The notes: generated by a model from the letters alone, not told the origin. Positions 10,904-20,173 are shown, numbered from the stretch's first letter. The stretch is DNA of 64,000 bases from Metallosphaera hakonensis JCM 8857 = DSM 7519 (GCF_003201675.2 NZ_CP029287.2:1426001-1490000), one strand, 5' to 3'. Made by a program: numbers and translations.

Positions 10904-11371
10904 ATGCGTGAACTTTTTCTCCTCATAGTGGCAATTAGTAATGTACTGACCCCCAGTTATACCTTCCATTACTTTCTAGGTTCGCCTAATCAGATATTGT
11001 TGGTAAACGTTACATCAATACCGTCTGGTTTCATCAAACCCTACAATCTAACTAATGGAATTCTATTAATATCCAACTTCACTCCAACTAATATCTCATC
11101 TAACGTGACCTATAAACTCGTCAATAGCTCGGCCATATTGGTTCCCCTCTACGACCTACAAATGAATAGTAGCGCAAGAATTAATTTCTCTTCTACATCA
11201 TTTAATATCTCAGTTTATCTGTCTACTAGTGTTGAAAATAGGGAAATAAACATATCATATCCTAGTTCAGTCGATAGAACTGCAACTAATCACAGATATT
11301 TTCTATTCGTGATTTTTGCTTTGGTTCTATTAATACTATCTATTTTATTTGGCAGACGAAAAAGACATTAG
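10904..11371 (+). CDS. Secreted or surface-anchored protein of unknown function
   Basis: I do not recognise this 155-residue protein. It has an N-terminal hydrophobic signal (residues 1-20), an extracytoplasmic region crowded with N-X-S/T glycosylation sequons (for example NVT, NLT, NFT, NIS and NSS), and a C-terminal membrane anchor FLFVIFALVLLILSILF followed by the basic tail GRRKRH. This layout suggests a small glycosylated protein facing the outside and held by one C-terminal helix, as in S-layer-associated proteins. It diverges from the membrane protein at 10108-10860, and the two may work together. Confidence 0.7.
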   Translation: MRELFLLIVAISNVLTPSYTFHYFLGSPNQILLVNVTSIPSGFIKPYNLTNGILLISNFTPTNISSNVTYKLVNSSAILVPLYDLQMNSSARINFSSTSFNISVYLSTSVENREINISYPSSVDRTATNHRYFLFVIFALVLLILSILFGRRKRH

Positions 11372-11380
11372 TATATACGC

Positions 11381-11388
11381 TTTTATAC
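11381..11388 (+). promoter_or_regulatory. TATA box of the riboflavin operon
   Basis: TTTTATAC is centred about 24 bp before ATG 11409, the geometry expected for a leaderless archaeal message. It supports ATG 11409 over the upstream in-frame TTG 11403. Confidence 0.5.
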
Positions 11389-11408
11389 TTTTTAGTTAAC
11401 TCTTGTCT

Positions 11409-12071
11409 ATGCCAAACCTGCAAGAAATAAGGAAAGACCTAGAATCTGGTTTACCAGTGTTGATTTACGACTTTGATGGAAGAGAAGAAGAGGTGGATAT
11501 GGTGTTTTATGGAGGGGCAGTAACGTGGAAGAGCGTGAAAACTCTCCGAACCATGGCCGGCGGCCTAATATGTTACGCTACCGGTTACCAGGAAGCAAAT
11601 GCGTTGCACCTACCATTTCAAGTGGACATACTAAGATCCTTAGGGGACTTATCCAAGCTAGTGAAAAGGCCGAGATATAACGATGAGCCGGCTTTTTCAA
11701 TTTGGGTTAATCACGTCAGCACGGGCACAGGAATATCAGACGAGGATAGGGCTACTACAGTTAGATATCTTCATAAAGTTATATCCGAGACAAAGAAAGA
11801 TGAAAATGAAGCTAGAGAGCTATTCTATAAGGATTTCTATGCACCTGGGCATGTTCCCATACTTATATCAAGGGGGATAGAGAGAAGAAGAGGACACACT
11901 GAACTGAGTATAGCTTTGGCCGAATCCTTAGGTTTAGAAAGGAGTGTGATGTTTGCAGAAATGTTGGATGAAAGGAGAAGTATGAAAAAGGAAGATGCAT
12001 TGAAATTTGCACGGAACCAAGGTTTCCATTTACTTGAGGGAAAGGTGATTTTGCAAGGGGTGATAATGTGA
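11409..12071 (+). CDS. ribB: 3,4-dihydroxy-2-butanone 4-phosphate synthase
   Basis: Converts ribulose 5-phosphate to the four-carbon unit of the lumazine ring plus formate, in riboflavin synthesis. The acidic metal-binding loop near the start (REEEVDMVFYGG) and the C-terminal signature GHTELSIALAESLGL are present. The protein has 220 residues, with no GTP cyclohydrolase II domain fused. It is the first gene of a tight operon with ribC, ribH and arfA, overlapping ribC by 4 bp. Confidence 0.93.
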   Translation: MPNLQEIRKDLESGLPVLIYDFDGREEEVDMVFYGGAVTWKSVKTLRTMAGGLICYATGYQEANALHLPFQVDILRSLGDLSKLVKRPRYNDEPAFSIWVNHVSTGTGISDEDRATTVRYLHKVISETKKDENEARELFYKDFYAPGHVPILISRGIERRRGHTELSIALAESLGLERSVMFAEMLDERRSMKKEDALKFARNQGFHLLEGKVILQGVIM

Positions 12072-12538
12072 CAGATAGAATATACGGGGTTGCAGATACA
12101 ACGTTCTCAAGAGTAAACATGGGAGAAATAGCCGTTAAGACCATTACAAAAGAGGACCCAGAGGGAAAAATAATCAGATATACAGTACCAGGTATTAAGG
12201 ACTTACCCGTAGCGGCCAAGAAATTAATAGAAGAGGGATGTGACGGGGTGATTACATTGGGATGGGTAGGGAAAACTCAGCTTGATAAGTACAGCTACTT
12301 AGCCGCGAGTATAGGTTTGATAACTGTCCAATTAATGACCTCTACGCATGTTATAGATGTCACAATTCACGAGGATGAAACAGAAGATGAGGAGAGGCTT
12401 AGGGACATTGCAATTGATAGGGCTAAGAAACATTCAATCAATTTGGTTAAGCTAGTAAGGGACGGGAGGAGTGCCCTCACCGGGTTAGCTGGAAAAGGAT
12501 TGAGGCAGGGTTATGAAAATGCAGGACAGCTCGATTAA
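12068..12538 (+). CDS. ribC: Riboflavin synthase, archaeal type
   Basis: Archaeal riboflavin synthase is related to lumazine synthase rather than to the bacterial enzyme. It dismutates two 6,7-dimethyl-8-ribityllumazine molecules to riboflavin. Typical segments are [13 protein letters not shown] near the N-terminus, [20 protein letters not shown] and [13 protein letters not shown]. The length (156 residues) matches the family. It starts at GTG in a 4-bp overlap with ribB and overlaps ribH by 26 bp. Confidence 0.93.
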   Translation: MTDRIYGVADTTFSRVNMGEIAVKTITKEDPEGKIIRYTVPGIKDLPVAAKKLIEEGCDGVITLGWVGKTQLDKYSYLAASIGLITVQLMTSTHVIDVTIHEDETEDEERLRDIAIDRAKKHSINLVKLVRDGRSALTGLAGKGLRQGYENAGQLD

Positions 12539-12977
12539 GCTTGGAATAGTTATTGCTGAGTTTAACTACGATGTGACCCGTCTAATGTTAGACAGGGCCA
12601 TATCTCACGCTAAGTTCCTCAACGCTGATGTAAAAATAATATTCAAAGTGCCTGGAACCTTTGAAATACCTCTAGCGGTAAAGAACATACTCAAAAGGGA
12701 AGATATAGACTGCGTGGTAACTTTGGGGGCTGTAATAAAGGGTGACACTAAGCACGACGAACTAATAGCGAATCAAGTTGCAAGGCTCATATCGGACCTC
12801 TCGCTAGAGTTCAATAAACCGGTATCACTTGGTATCATTGGCCCAGGGGCTACTCATGAACAAGCCACAGAGAGGATAGAGGAGTACTCCACAAGGGCAG
12901 TAGAATCTGCGGTGAAGATGGCCAAAAGGATGAGAGCCTTAAATACAAGCAAGGACTCGTCGGTGATTATTGAATGA
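12513..12977 (+). CDS. ribH: 6,7-dimethyl-8-ribityllumazine synthase
   Basis: Joins the butanone phosphate from RibB to the ribityl-pyrimidine. It shows the conserved [14 protein letters not shown] start, [10 protein letters not shown], the catalytic-region [12 protein letters not shown], and the C-terminal [20 protein letters not shown] helix. ATG 12513 has GAGG 7 nt upstream; ATG 12519 is possible. Paired with ribC, these two related proteins complete the pathway. Confidence 0.95.
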   Translation: MKMQDSSIKLGIVIAEFNYDVTRLMLDRAISHAKFLNADVKIIFKVPGTFEIPLAVKNILKREDIDCVVTLGAVIKGDTKHDELIANQVARLISDLSLEFNKPVSLGIIGPGATHEQATERIEEYSTRAVESAVKMAKRMRALNTSKDSSVIIE

Positions 12978-13675
12978 AAATTTTGGTAATAGAGTTCCAT
13001 AACTATAGGGAGTGGACGGAGCTTCTTGGTGATGATAGAGAATGGAAAATTCAATTTAGTCAGCATCTTCTCTCATCTAAAATGATATGGAAGGCCTCCC
13101 AAATGGGCTCGATGCTTTTCCCAATGAGATATGATCTACTTCTGGTTTCCAGTGACGGAATTTCAAACTCTAAACTAAATAATTTCCTAGGCTATGTATC
13201 AAGAATAGCCCCAGTGAATCTAAGGGCTTGTCTCGGATACAGCGAAACTCCCTTGAAGGCTCAGGAGAAAGGGTATGAATGTGTGAAAAAATTGGAAGCC
13301 GGAAGTACACAACTTATGGAGTACCCAGATTCATCGGTTGTCATAGCCCATTTCGACTTAAATGGGTTCACCAGCTTAACCAATGAAACTTCTCCTTATA
13401 CATCTTTTACAGAGGCGCAGAAGTTTTATACTGAAGTCCTGGAGACAGTTTACCCTTTGGGCGGATTGGTACAGTACATGGGTGGGGATAATATAGTGGC
13501 CCTCTTGAGCCAAGATGTCATTGACCAGGTTATAACCCAAGTTGAAAATAACCCTAGAATTAAGGTCGGGATTGGAATTGGAAGAAATGCGAGAGAGGCT
13601 CTTAGAAACGCCACCAAGGCCTTAACTGACATTAGAAAGGATAGGCGGGAGGTTTGGAAACTTCTTCAAGAGTGA
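12974..13675 (+). CDS. arfA: GTP cyclohydrolase IIa (GTP cyclohydrolase III)
   Basis: The archaeal first enzyme of riboflavin and F420 synthesis, which opens the imidazole ring of GTP to a formamide. It is structurally related to nucleotide cyclases. The protein (233 residues) shows the duplicated catalytic-fold motifs [12 protein letters not shown] and [11 protein letters not shown]. Its start overlaps the end of ribH, preceded by GGTGAT. Its stop overlaps the next gene as GTGA. Its place in the rib operon supports the call. Confidence 0.92.
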   Translation: MKILVIEFHNYREWTELLGDDREWKIQFSQHLLSSKMIWKASQMGSMLFPMRYDLLLVSSDGISNSKLNNFLGYVSRIAPVNLRACLGYSETPLKAQEKGYECVKKLEAGSTQLMEYPDSSVVIAHFDLNGFTSLTNETSPYTSFTEAQKFYTEVLETVYPLGGLVQYMGGDNIVALLSQDVIDQVITQVENNPRIKVGIGIGRNAREALRNATKALTDIRKDRREVWKLLQE

Positions 13676-14760
13676 CTAATGTCGAATATGCGCTAGTTGG
13701 GCCCGATTTAGAGATATTGCACAAGGTAAACCTGGTTATAGAGGATAACATTGTAGAGCATATTGGGAATGGTTGGGATTCTAAGGGGGAAACATATCCC
13801 AACTCCCTTCTCATGCCTGGGTTAGTTAATGGACATACCCATGCTTTCGATGGCCTGGTACCAGAATATGGAGTCAGTTTAAGCCTCAAGGAAGTTGTGG
13901 GAGATCCTCGTAGCGAGAAATACAGAATACTAAAAGGACACGAATTTGATGATCTTAAAAATATCACTCTTAACCTTTTGACAAAGTCACTTTCGATAGG
14001 AGTACTCTCCGTTATAGACTTTAAAGAACTAGATATGTTGGGCGCAAAAGTAGCTAAGGCCGTAAAGAACGAATCTCCCATAAATTATATCGGACTAGGA
14101 CGTCTTGACCAAGAGATAAATGAGGAAAGACTATTCGCTCTAAAGGAGTTAGTAGATGGCTATGGCGTCAGTAGTATATCCTTAGGAGAAGCTTCGTTGG
14201 AGTTAATTGGGAGGGTGTTTGGAGATAAATGGACTGCAATACATATTTCAGAGACCCTTAAGCAGAACCTGATCAACGACTTGGAGACAGCTATCTCTGC
14301 CTTGAAACCTAAATTGGTGGTTCACGGAACTAATCTGACCAATGAAGAATTTTCAATGATAGCCGAAAGAGGCATAAAACTTGTGGTATGTCCGAGAAGT
14401 AACATGTGGTTCTCTGTCGGAATCCCAAAAATTCCTATGATGTTTGATGCTAAGGTGGATCTCCTATTTGGGACTGATAATTACGGACTGATTGATCATA
14501 ACTTATGGAAGGAGATGGAGATGGCACTTCTAATATCTAGGTTACTCAGTCCAAGTAGCGATTTCTCGAGAGACATCCTGAAATCGGCTACGGTTCACCC
14601 AGATTTAGGGGTAAATCCAATAGAGGAAGGTAAGAAAATCACTGGAATAATCCTTAATCCTGTCGATAGGTTTGAGGCTTCCCTTAACAAGTACATGTCT
14701 CTGATAAAGAGTCCAGGTAATGTGGTCAGAGTCTTGGGGCTACCCAGAATCTTAAACTAG
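13672..14760 (+). CDS. Amidohydrolase-superfamily metal-dependent hydrolase
   Basis: A TIM-barrel amidohydrolase of the chlorohydrolase/cytosine-deaminase group (362 residues). Metal ligands are visible as HTH in LVNGHTHAFDG, the later His in AIHISE and VVHGTN, and Asp in FGTDNYG. The substrate is unknown. As the last gene of the riboflavin operon it could act on a pathway intermediate, for example a deformylation or deamination step not otherwise covered by the cluster, but this is inference. GTG 13672 overlaps the arfA stop as GTGA. The upstream TTG 13654 is possible but abuts its ribosome site. Confidence 0.75.
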   Translation: MTNVEYALVGPDLEILHKVNLVIEDNIVEHIGNGWDSKGETYPNSLLMPGLVNGHTHAFDGLVPEYGVSLSLKEVVGDPRSEKYRILKGHEFDDLKNITLNLLTKSLSIGVLSVIDFKELDMLGAKVAKAVKNESPINYIGLGRLDQEINEERLFALKELVDGYGVSSISLGEASLELIGRVFGDKWTAIHISETLKQNLINDLETAISALKPKLVVHGTNLTNEEFSMIAERGIKLVVCPRSNMWFSVGIPKIPMMFDAKVDLLFGTDNYGLIDHNLWKEMEMALLISRLLSPSSDFSRDILKSATVHPDLGVNPIEEGKKITGIILNPVDRFEASLNKYMSLIKSPGNVVRVLGLPRILN

Positions 14761-15469
14761 CTCCTTTCTCTAATGGAGCCGTAAGTTTCATGGGTATTCC
14801 TGTCCCGAAACCTATCACTAACTCCTTGGAAAATGATAGGGCGCTGGAGACTTTTTCCAAGACGGGGAGACTATATTTTGAACTTCCAGAGTTCTCTATT
14901 TCCAGTTTCGTCAAAGGCTTCCCGTTTCTAAGTATGCCCACATATCTTTTCCCTGCCTCATCAACGTTAAAGGTTACTTGTTCATCCTCAGCCTTAATCT
15001 CAATCTCTTCCCCTATCTGCATCGACTCGTCAATTAACACTCTAAATACTTCTCCATCAATACTCATACTTACGGAATGTGTAACAGAGGGCTCCTTGGT
15101 CACTTGTGGTTCTCCCTTCTCCGCAGAAAGATTTACACTACTCTTTGTGCCAGTTTTCTCGTCCCTAATTATAATTCTCATACCCGACTCAGTCTCTATG
15201 ATCTCAATGGTCGACCTTCCCTTAATTTTTGAGAGTAATTTTTTTAAATCCCCTAAATTAAACTGTAAGGAGAGAGGTTTATCTATGGAATATTCCTCTA
15301 ATGAGTCCTTTCCTATCTCCAGGACACTCATCATAACTTTATCTTCTGTGAGATATTTACTATTTATACCATCTTCAGTAAAATTAAGCACTAAATTATC
15401 TGTTAATTTTGAAATCGATGAAACAATGTAATAAAAATCCCTAGAACTAGGGTATATGACTCTAAACAT
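14726..15469 (-). CDS. pcn1: DNA polymerase sliding clamp subunit PCNA1
   Basis: One of the three Sulfolobales PCNA subunits that assemble as a heterotrimeric ring. The N-terminus MFRVIYPSSRDF and the segment LVLNFTEDGINSKYLTEDKVMM match what I recall of S. solfataricus PCNA1, as does the terminal FWVAPRL. The length is 247 residues. It overlaps the end of the amidohydrolase gene by 35 bp tail to tail. It is coupled to rpo13 through a TAATG overlap, placing a replication clamp and a polymerase subunit in one transcript. Confidence 0.93.
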   Translation of the reverse strand: MFRVIYPSSRDFYYIVSSISKLTDNLVLNFTEDGINSKYLTEDKVMMSVLEIGKDSLEEYSIDKPLSLQFNLGDLKKLLSKIKGRSTIEIIETESGMRIIIRDEKTGTKSSVNLSAEKGEPQVTKEPSVTHSVSMSIDGEVFRVLIDESMQIGEEIEIKAEDEQVTFNVDEAGKRYVGILRNGKPLTKLEIENSGSSKYSLPVLEKVSSALSFSKELVIGFGTGIPMKLTAPLEKGASLRFWVAPRL

Positions 15470-15774
15470 TACTCTTCCTTCTTCTTAGCAGTTTTAGGTT
15501 TTTTAGTTTTCTTAGCTACCTTCCTCTTAGAAGGCCTGGCTTTACTCTTTTCAGTCTTATTTTCAAATATTGAATTGTTATCTTCAAATTCCTTCTTAGC
15601 TTCCTCTAAGCTAATTTTACCTGAGATAAGATTGTGCCATACCTCTGTGTTTTTAGTCAGCAACTCTATATCCTGAAGAGACATAGCCGGAACTCCTCCT
15701 TCGTCTTCGTCTTCGGTCCTAACGTCCTCTGCTTGTGTCTGTGGTTCGCTCTCATCCTCATAATCCTCTGACAT
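15469..15774 (-). CDS. rpo13: RNA polymerase subunit Rpo13
   Basis: A small crenarchaeal-specific RNA polymerase subunit (101 residues). The acidic N-terminus, the helix-turn-helix core LQDIELLTKNTEVWHNLISG with KISLEEAKKEFEDN, and the very basic C-terminal tail with repeated KK motifs match the known Rpo13 organisation, in which the core packs between Rpo1 and Rpo5 and the tail contacts DNA. ATG 15774 follows a GGGGTGATC site. The upstream in-frame GTG 15783 overlaps that site and is less likely. It is encoded with PCNA1. Confidence 0.92.
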   Translation of the reverse strand: MSEDYEDESEPQTQAEDVRTEDEDEGGVPAMSLQDIELLTKNTEVWHNLISGKISLEEAKKEFEDNNSIFENKTEKSKARPSKRKVAKKTKKPKTAKKKEE

Positions 15775-15779
15775 GATGA

Positions 15780-17420
15780 TCACCCCTGATGTAAGCGAAC
15801 AACTATTATATCATTCACTGTTATATCTCTTGTCATTATCATTCCCCTTTCAAGTCCTGTAACAGTTTCATAAATCACCCTCTCAGATTCATAGCTTCTA
15901 TCCCCTAACAATCTAGAAATGTAGTTCACTTCGTTCGGTTCTTTCATTCCCATCACCATCACTAGTGATGCGTTATTGATCATTTTTTCAAGCTTAGATG
16001 AATATTGAGATATCATCACAAATCCATAGCCAAATTTCCTACCTTCAGCAAATAGCCTTTCGGCCATTATCTCACCGCTCTCCTTTTCCAAGAGGAAGGG
16101 GGCTTCATCTATCACAACTAAACGCCTTAGTGAGCCATATTTCTGAGTGTACATGGTTCCTAGGATAGAGGTCAAAATAGTCTCCATAAGAACGTACTTG
16201 ATATTTGAAATAGATATTCTAGAAAAGTCTAAAATAGTCTTACCTTCAATGATCTTACTTATGTCCTCAGACCCATTAAATACATTGGAATCTAGGAACC
16301 TCAGATACGGTTCAATGCTTCCCCAGCGACTTAGATCTGCTGAATTTAATGATGCTCTCTTTTTTCTCTCCAGGAGCAAAATCAAGTCTCTAAACGTTGG
16401 TGGACTAAGGATCCAACTACGCTCGTCCTCATCATATATCCCTTTTTCTTGATATCCCTCTATGATTAGGTTCGACAAATCCATTGTTTGTATATTCCCC
16501 AAATTGAAGATGGACTTAAGCATCATAGAGATTTCAATTGACCGTTGCTTAGGAGATCTCCCAAAGAGGGATAAAGGATTAATTCCATTGGAGGCCACAT
16601 CAATCCTCTTGCCTTTAAGATCCGTATATTCTCCGTGAAGATCAAACACTATGTAATCTACGTCAAGTTTTGAAAGAATAAGTTTAGCCAAAGAGGATTT
16701 ACCGTAACCGCTCGAGCCTAGAATCACAGTATTGAAGTTCTTTAATTTATCGAGTTCTATACAAAATGGTCTCTCCACGCTAAACCATTTATATCTGTAA
16801 CCAGACTGGAAAAATCCAGGGATTAAACTTCTAGCTAAAACCTTCTCTACTCTTCCTATGCATAAGCCGGTCTCTTGGGAGCCAGGATCTGCCATGATAA
16901 GGTACGGCAAAGAGATCCATGATAAAGCGCTTAGTAAGCTGAGTCCAGTTCTGTCCAAAAAGGAGAGGAGTATGGAATCTACGACTACCCCTGCTACAAT
17001 TAACGCAGAACCAGTTAGGAAATATACTACAACTCCAATAACCGTGGATATTGCTAGAATCCTTAAGTTAGGACGTCTTTTCATTAGTTTGAAGGATTTT
17101 AGGGCCCTATCCCAGATCGACCTTGTCAAATACGTTAGAAAAAAAGATACGCCAACCCCGGAGATGTAGTCAAGAAGGAGATACGGATCGGAGGATCCAG
17201 CTAAAAGTAAGAACATGAGTATTGACATGGAGAATGCCGCACTGGAAATCAGGGAATCTAGGATCAGGGGAGAGATAACTCCGTCAATGAACAGTAAAGA
17301 CGCGAAAAGTAAAGAATTAATTAATTGATTTAAGGGCGACCCTCTTTCGAAGAATTCGCCTATGGTAATCTCTGCCAGGGTTATAGCTACAACTATGGAG
17401 TATCGTATTGCAAGCTGCAT
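15780..17420 (-). CDS. Membrane-anchored HerA/FtsK-like P-loop ATPase
   Basis: A two-part protein of 546 residues from ATG 17420. About six hydrophobic segments fill the first 180 residues. A cytoplasmic HerA-type motor domain follows, with Walker A GSSGYGKSS (about residues 235-243), FDLHGEY, a Walker B-like LVVIDEAPFLL, and an ISQYSS sensor-like segment. This resembles DNA-pumping ATPases (HerA, FtsK, VirB4/VirD4). Membrane HerA-like CedB of the crenarchaeal Ced DNA importer has a comparable plan, but identity with CedB is not shown here. It lies upstream of rpo13-PCNA1 and diverges from an Lhr helicase, so a DNA-transfer or segregation role is plausible. A TATA-like CATATTATTATC 28 bp upstream supports this start over the longer frame reaching 17486. 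Confidence 0.75.
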   Translation of the reverse strand: MQLAIRYSIVVAITLAEITIGEFFERGSPLNQLINSLLFASLLFIDGVISPLILDSLISSAAFSMSILMFLLLAGSSDPYLLLDYISGVGVSFFLTYLTRSIWDRALKSFKLMKRRPNLRILAISTVIGVVVYFLTGSALIVAGVVVDSILLSFLDRTGLSLLSALSWISLPYLIMADPGSQETGLCIGRVEKVLARSLIPGFFQSGYRYKWFSVERPFCIELDKLKNFNTVILGSSGYGKSSLAKLILSKLDVDYIVFDLHGEYTDLKGKRIDVASNGINPLSLFGRSPKQRSIEISMMLKSIFNLGNIQTMDLSNLIIEGYQEKGIYDEDERSWILSPPTFRDLILLLERKKRASLNSADLSRWGSIEPYLRFLDSNVFNGSEDISKIIEGKTILDFSRISISNIKYVLMETILTSILGTMYTQKYGSLRRLVVIDEAPFLLEKESGEIMAERLFAEGRKFGYGFVMISQYSSKLEKMINNASLVMVMGMKEPNEVNYISRLLGDRSYESERVIYETVTGLERGMIMTRDITVNDIIVVRLHQG

Positions 17421-17459
17421 AGGTTTAATAGACCTTAAGGATGATAATAATATGCCTTC
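17421..17459. promoter_or_regulatory. Divergent promoter between HerA-like ATPase and Lhr helicase genes
   Basis: The 39-bp gap holds minus-strand CATATTATTATC near 17443-17454 for the ATPase gene. On the plus strand it holds TTTAATA near 17423-17429 and CTTAAGG near 17434 for the helicase gene. The spacing suggests overlapping core promoters and leaderless messages. Confidence 0.4.
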
Positions 17460-20171
17460 ATGTCCTTGGCATCTCAGTTTGTTCATAAGTTACAAGGGTT
17501 AGGCTATAGGGAACTAACACCTATCCAGAAGCTTGCAATACCTATAATTCTAAAGGGGAAACATACATTAATAATTGCCCCTACTGGACATGGAAAAACG
17601 GAAGCAGCGATAATACCAGTAATGTATCATATTTTTCTCAATAATTATGATAAAATCTCAGCCTTATATATTACCCCTTTGCGCGCTCTAAATAGGGATC
17701 TTGAGGCCAGACTTCAAAGGTTTGGCCAGGAATTTGGAATAAAGGTAGGGACTAGACATGGAGATAATTCCAGGAAGGAGAGAAAAGATGTCATTCTGAA
17801 CCCACCTGATCTGCTCATAACGACGCCGGAGACCTTGATTTACCTGATCGTCGATAAGAAGATGAGGGGTCTACTAAAGAATTTGAAGTGGATTATTATT
17901 GATGAATTGCAAGAAATGTTAGATCAAAAAAGGGGTTATGAACTCTCGGTTGTACTTCAACGATTAAAGAGGATTTCCAATAATCCAAGATTTATAGGTC
18001 TCTCGGCTACCATAAGCAATATCGATCTGGCAAAAAATTATCTCAGTATAAACGAGGAAGTAGAAGTTGCCAGGGTGGATGGAAGGAAAGATACAAACAT
18101 TAAAATAGAGATTCCTCAACCTGATCATGAGACATTAGAGCAGGCAACTATGAAGTCCATCGATCCCGTCCTTCTGAGCAGACTCAAAAGGTTGAGAGAC
18201 ATCATTGAGAAACATAGACCTGTTCTAATATTCACTAACACTAGGGAGACTGCGGAATATCTTGCAAGCGAACTCCAGACGCTCTTTGGCTTGAAAGTGG
18301 CCACTCATCATGGTTCTCTATCTAGGGAGATAAGAGTCGATATAGAGCGTAAATTTAAGTCAGGAGAGCTTGATGGTATAGTTGCCACTTCAAGCCTAGA
18401 ACTTGGGATCGATATAGGTAGCGTTTCTCTAGTGGTTCAATATATGTCTCCAAGGCAAACAATAAGACTTCTTCAGAGAGTAGGCAGAAGCGGTCATTCC
18501 CTAAATAGAACTGCAACTGGAATAGTGATCCCAGGGAATTATCTTTATGATATTCTAGAATGCAAGGCAATAACTGAACTATCTAAAGTTTACCTTGAAC
18601 CCATGGTAGCTGAGGAGAACCCGCTGGACGTAATAGCTCATCAATTGACTGGAATGGTAATAGAGGGTCAGATAACCTTAGATGAGGCCTTGGAGATATT
18701 TCGTCAATCTCCGTATTTTAGGAATCTCTCGATGGGAGAGCTGGAGGAGGTTGTAGAACAGCTAGAGGCAGAGAGAGTTGTCAAGAGGGACAAGGGTATG
18801 TTGAGACCTTCAAGGAGAGCGTGGAAATATTATTACACAATTAATATGATACCGGATTCAAACACTTCTTACGTTGTAATAAACACCTCAACTAATATGA
18901 AGGTCGGAAATTTAGACTTTGATTTCGTCTCAATTTTAGATGATAATAGTGCATTTATCCTAGGAGGAAAATTATGGAAAGTTGTGTCAATAGAGGAGGG
19001 TAAGGTTTACGTAACTCCTGCTGAACTGAAAAAGGGGGATCTACCTAGCTGGTTTGGCGAGGCCATACCAGTAGAGAAGGAGGTCTCGATGAGAGTTTAT
19101 GATTACTTAACTGAGATGTTCTCAGGAACGAGAGAACCAGAGACAGAGATTAAGGAAAAGATTGAGAATTACATCTCAAGGAACTATCCTCCCTTTAGGA
19201 AAGGTCAGATAGTGATTGAAGTTATAAACTCTGACTTAATTGTAATTCACTCTCCGTTTGGAACCAAGGGAAATAACACTCTAGGTTCCCTCATTTCGGC
19301 AATTCTATCGCTCCAAGGGTTCAGAGCTTCTTACAGGAGCGATCCCTATCATGTGGTTGTCGCCTCTATGGCGCCGATAGACTCGATCATAGAGAGTGTA
19401 CTAACTAAGTTAAAGCATATGGACAACGAATATGCTTTGAATGTACTTCAGAGAGAAGCAGTAAATGCCCCACAGTTTAAATGGATACTTTTAACCGAAG
19501 CGCAACGTTTTGGTGCTATAGAGAAAGGAGCCGAGGCCAAATTGAGTCAATACATACTTAAGGCGTATGTAGACACTGTAGTAGGAAAAGAAGCAATCAA
19601 GGAATTTATCCTAAAGTTCCACGATTTAAGTGTACTATCTCTAGTTAAAAACATTGAATGGAAAGTGGTCCACGTACCATCTCCTTCGCCATTGGCTCAG
19701 GAATTCTTAGATAGGCTTCTCGTATTCACTTCTCATGATGATAAACCGGTAATGATAGAGGTTTTCAAAAGAAGGTTGATTAACAAAGAGATTATGGCTA
19801 TTTGTCTCTTGTGCGGTTGGAGCAAAAAGGTAAAAGTTTCGGATACACCTGAAAAATGTCCCAAATGTGACTCAGTGTTTATAACGTCGACCTTCCCAGA
19901 GGATATAGAGGCTTTAGAGATAGTTAAGAAAAACATAAAAGGAGAGAAACTCAAAGGGAGAGAAAAGAAAAGAATTTCAGAACTAAAATCAATCTCGTCA
20001 TTATATTCAAACTACGGTAAGACTGCATTCATGGCCTTGGCAGTGAGGGGTGTCGGTCCAACGAATTTAGGCAGAGTCCTAAGTTCTTTATCCCAAGGAG
20101 AGGATAAGTTCTATCAGACATTAATGGAGGAGGAAAAGAAGTTTATCCGGTACAGGAAATACTGGCAGTAA
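17460..20171 (+). CDS. Lhr-type superfamily 2 DNA/RNA helicase
   Basis: A 903-residue large helicase-related protein. Helicase motifs in order are LTPIQKLAIP (Q-like), APTGHGKTEA (motif I), PLRALNRDL (Ia), DELQ (motif II), GLSATISN (III), FTNTRETAEYLA (IV), TSSLELGIDIG (V) and QRVGRSGH (VI). Winged-helix and Lhr-core regions follow. A C-terminal zinc motif CLLCGW...CPKC lies near residues 780-805. Motif II reads DELQ instead of the usual DEIH/DEVH of Lhr proteins. Lhr family members unwind DNA or RNA:DNA hybrids and are linked to repair. The neighbouring DNA-metabolism genes agree. Confidence 0.88.
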   Translation: MSLASQFVHKLQGLGYRELTPIQKLAIPIILKGKHTLIIAPTGHGKTEAAIIPVMYHIFLNNYDKISALYITPLRALNRDLEARLQRFGQEFGIKVGTRHGDNSRKERKDVILNPPDLLITTPETLIYLIVDKKMRGLLKNLKWIIIDELQEMLDQKRGYELSVVLQRLKRISNNPRFIGLSATISNIDLAKNYLSINEEVEVARVDGRKDTNIKIEIPQPDHETLEQATMKSIDPVLLSRLKRLRDIIEKHRPVLIFTNTRETAEYLASELQTLFGLKVATHHGSLSREIRVDIERKFKSGELDGIVATSSLELGIDIGSVSLVVQYMSPRQTIRLLQRVGRSGHSLNRTATGIVIPGNYLYDILECKAITELSKVYLEPMVAEENPLDVIAHQLTGMVIEGQITLDEALEIFRQSPYFRNLSMGELEEVVEQLEAERVVKRDKGMLRPSRRAWKYYYTINMIPDSNTSYVVINTSTNMKVGNLDFDFVSILDDNSAFILGGKLWKVVSIEEGKVYVTPAELKKGDLPSWFGEAIPVEKEVSMRVYDYLTEMFSGTREPETEIKEKIENYISRNYPPFRKGQIVIEVINSDLIVIHSPFGTKGNNTLGSLISAILSLQGFRASYRSDPYHVVVASMAPIDSIIESVLTKLKHMDNEYALNVLQREAVNAPQFKWILLTEAQRFGAIEKGAEAKLSQYILKAYVDTVVGKEAIKEFILKFHDLSVLSLVKNIEWKVVHVPSPSPLAQEFLDRLLVFTSHDDKPVMIEVFKRRLINKEIMAICLLCGWSKKVKVSDTPEKCPKCDSVFITSTFPEDIEALEIVKKNIKGEKLKGREKKRISELKSISSLYSNYGKTAFMALAVRGVGPTNLGRVLSSLSQGEDKFYQTLMEEEKKFIRYRKYWQ

Positions 20172-20173
20172 GT

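Noticed and set aside
14790-15431. 213-codon open frame on the + strand opposite PCNA1
   Set aside because: The minus-strand PCNA1 is unmistakable; the + frame has low-complexity Ser/Leu/Ile composition typical of an antisense shadow.
15780-17420. Firm assignment as CedB
   Set aside because: The domain plan is similar, but sequence identity could not be tested and the gene neighbourhood does not match what I recall for cedB.
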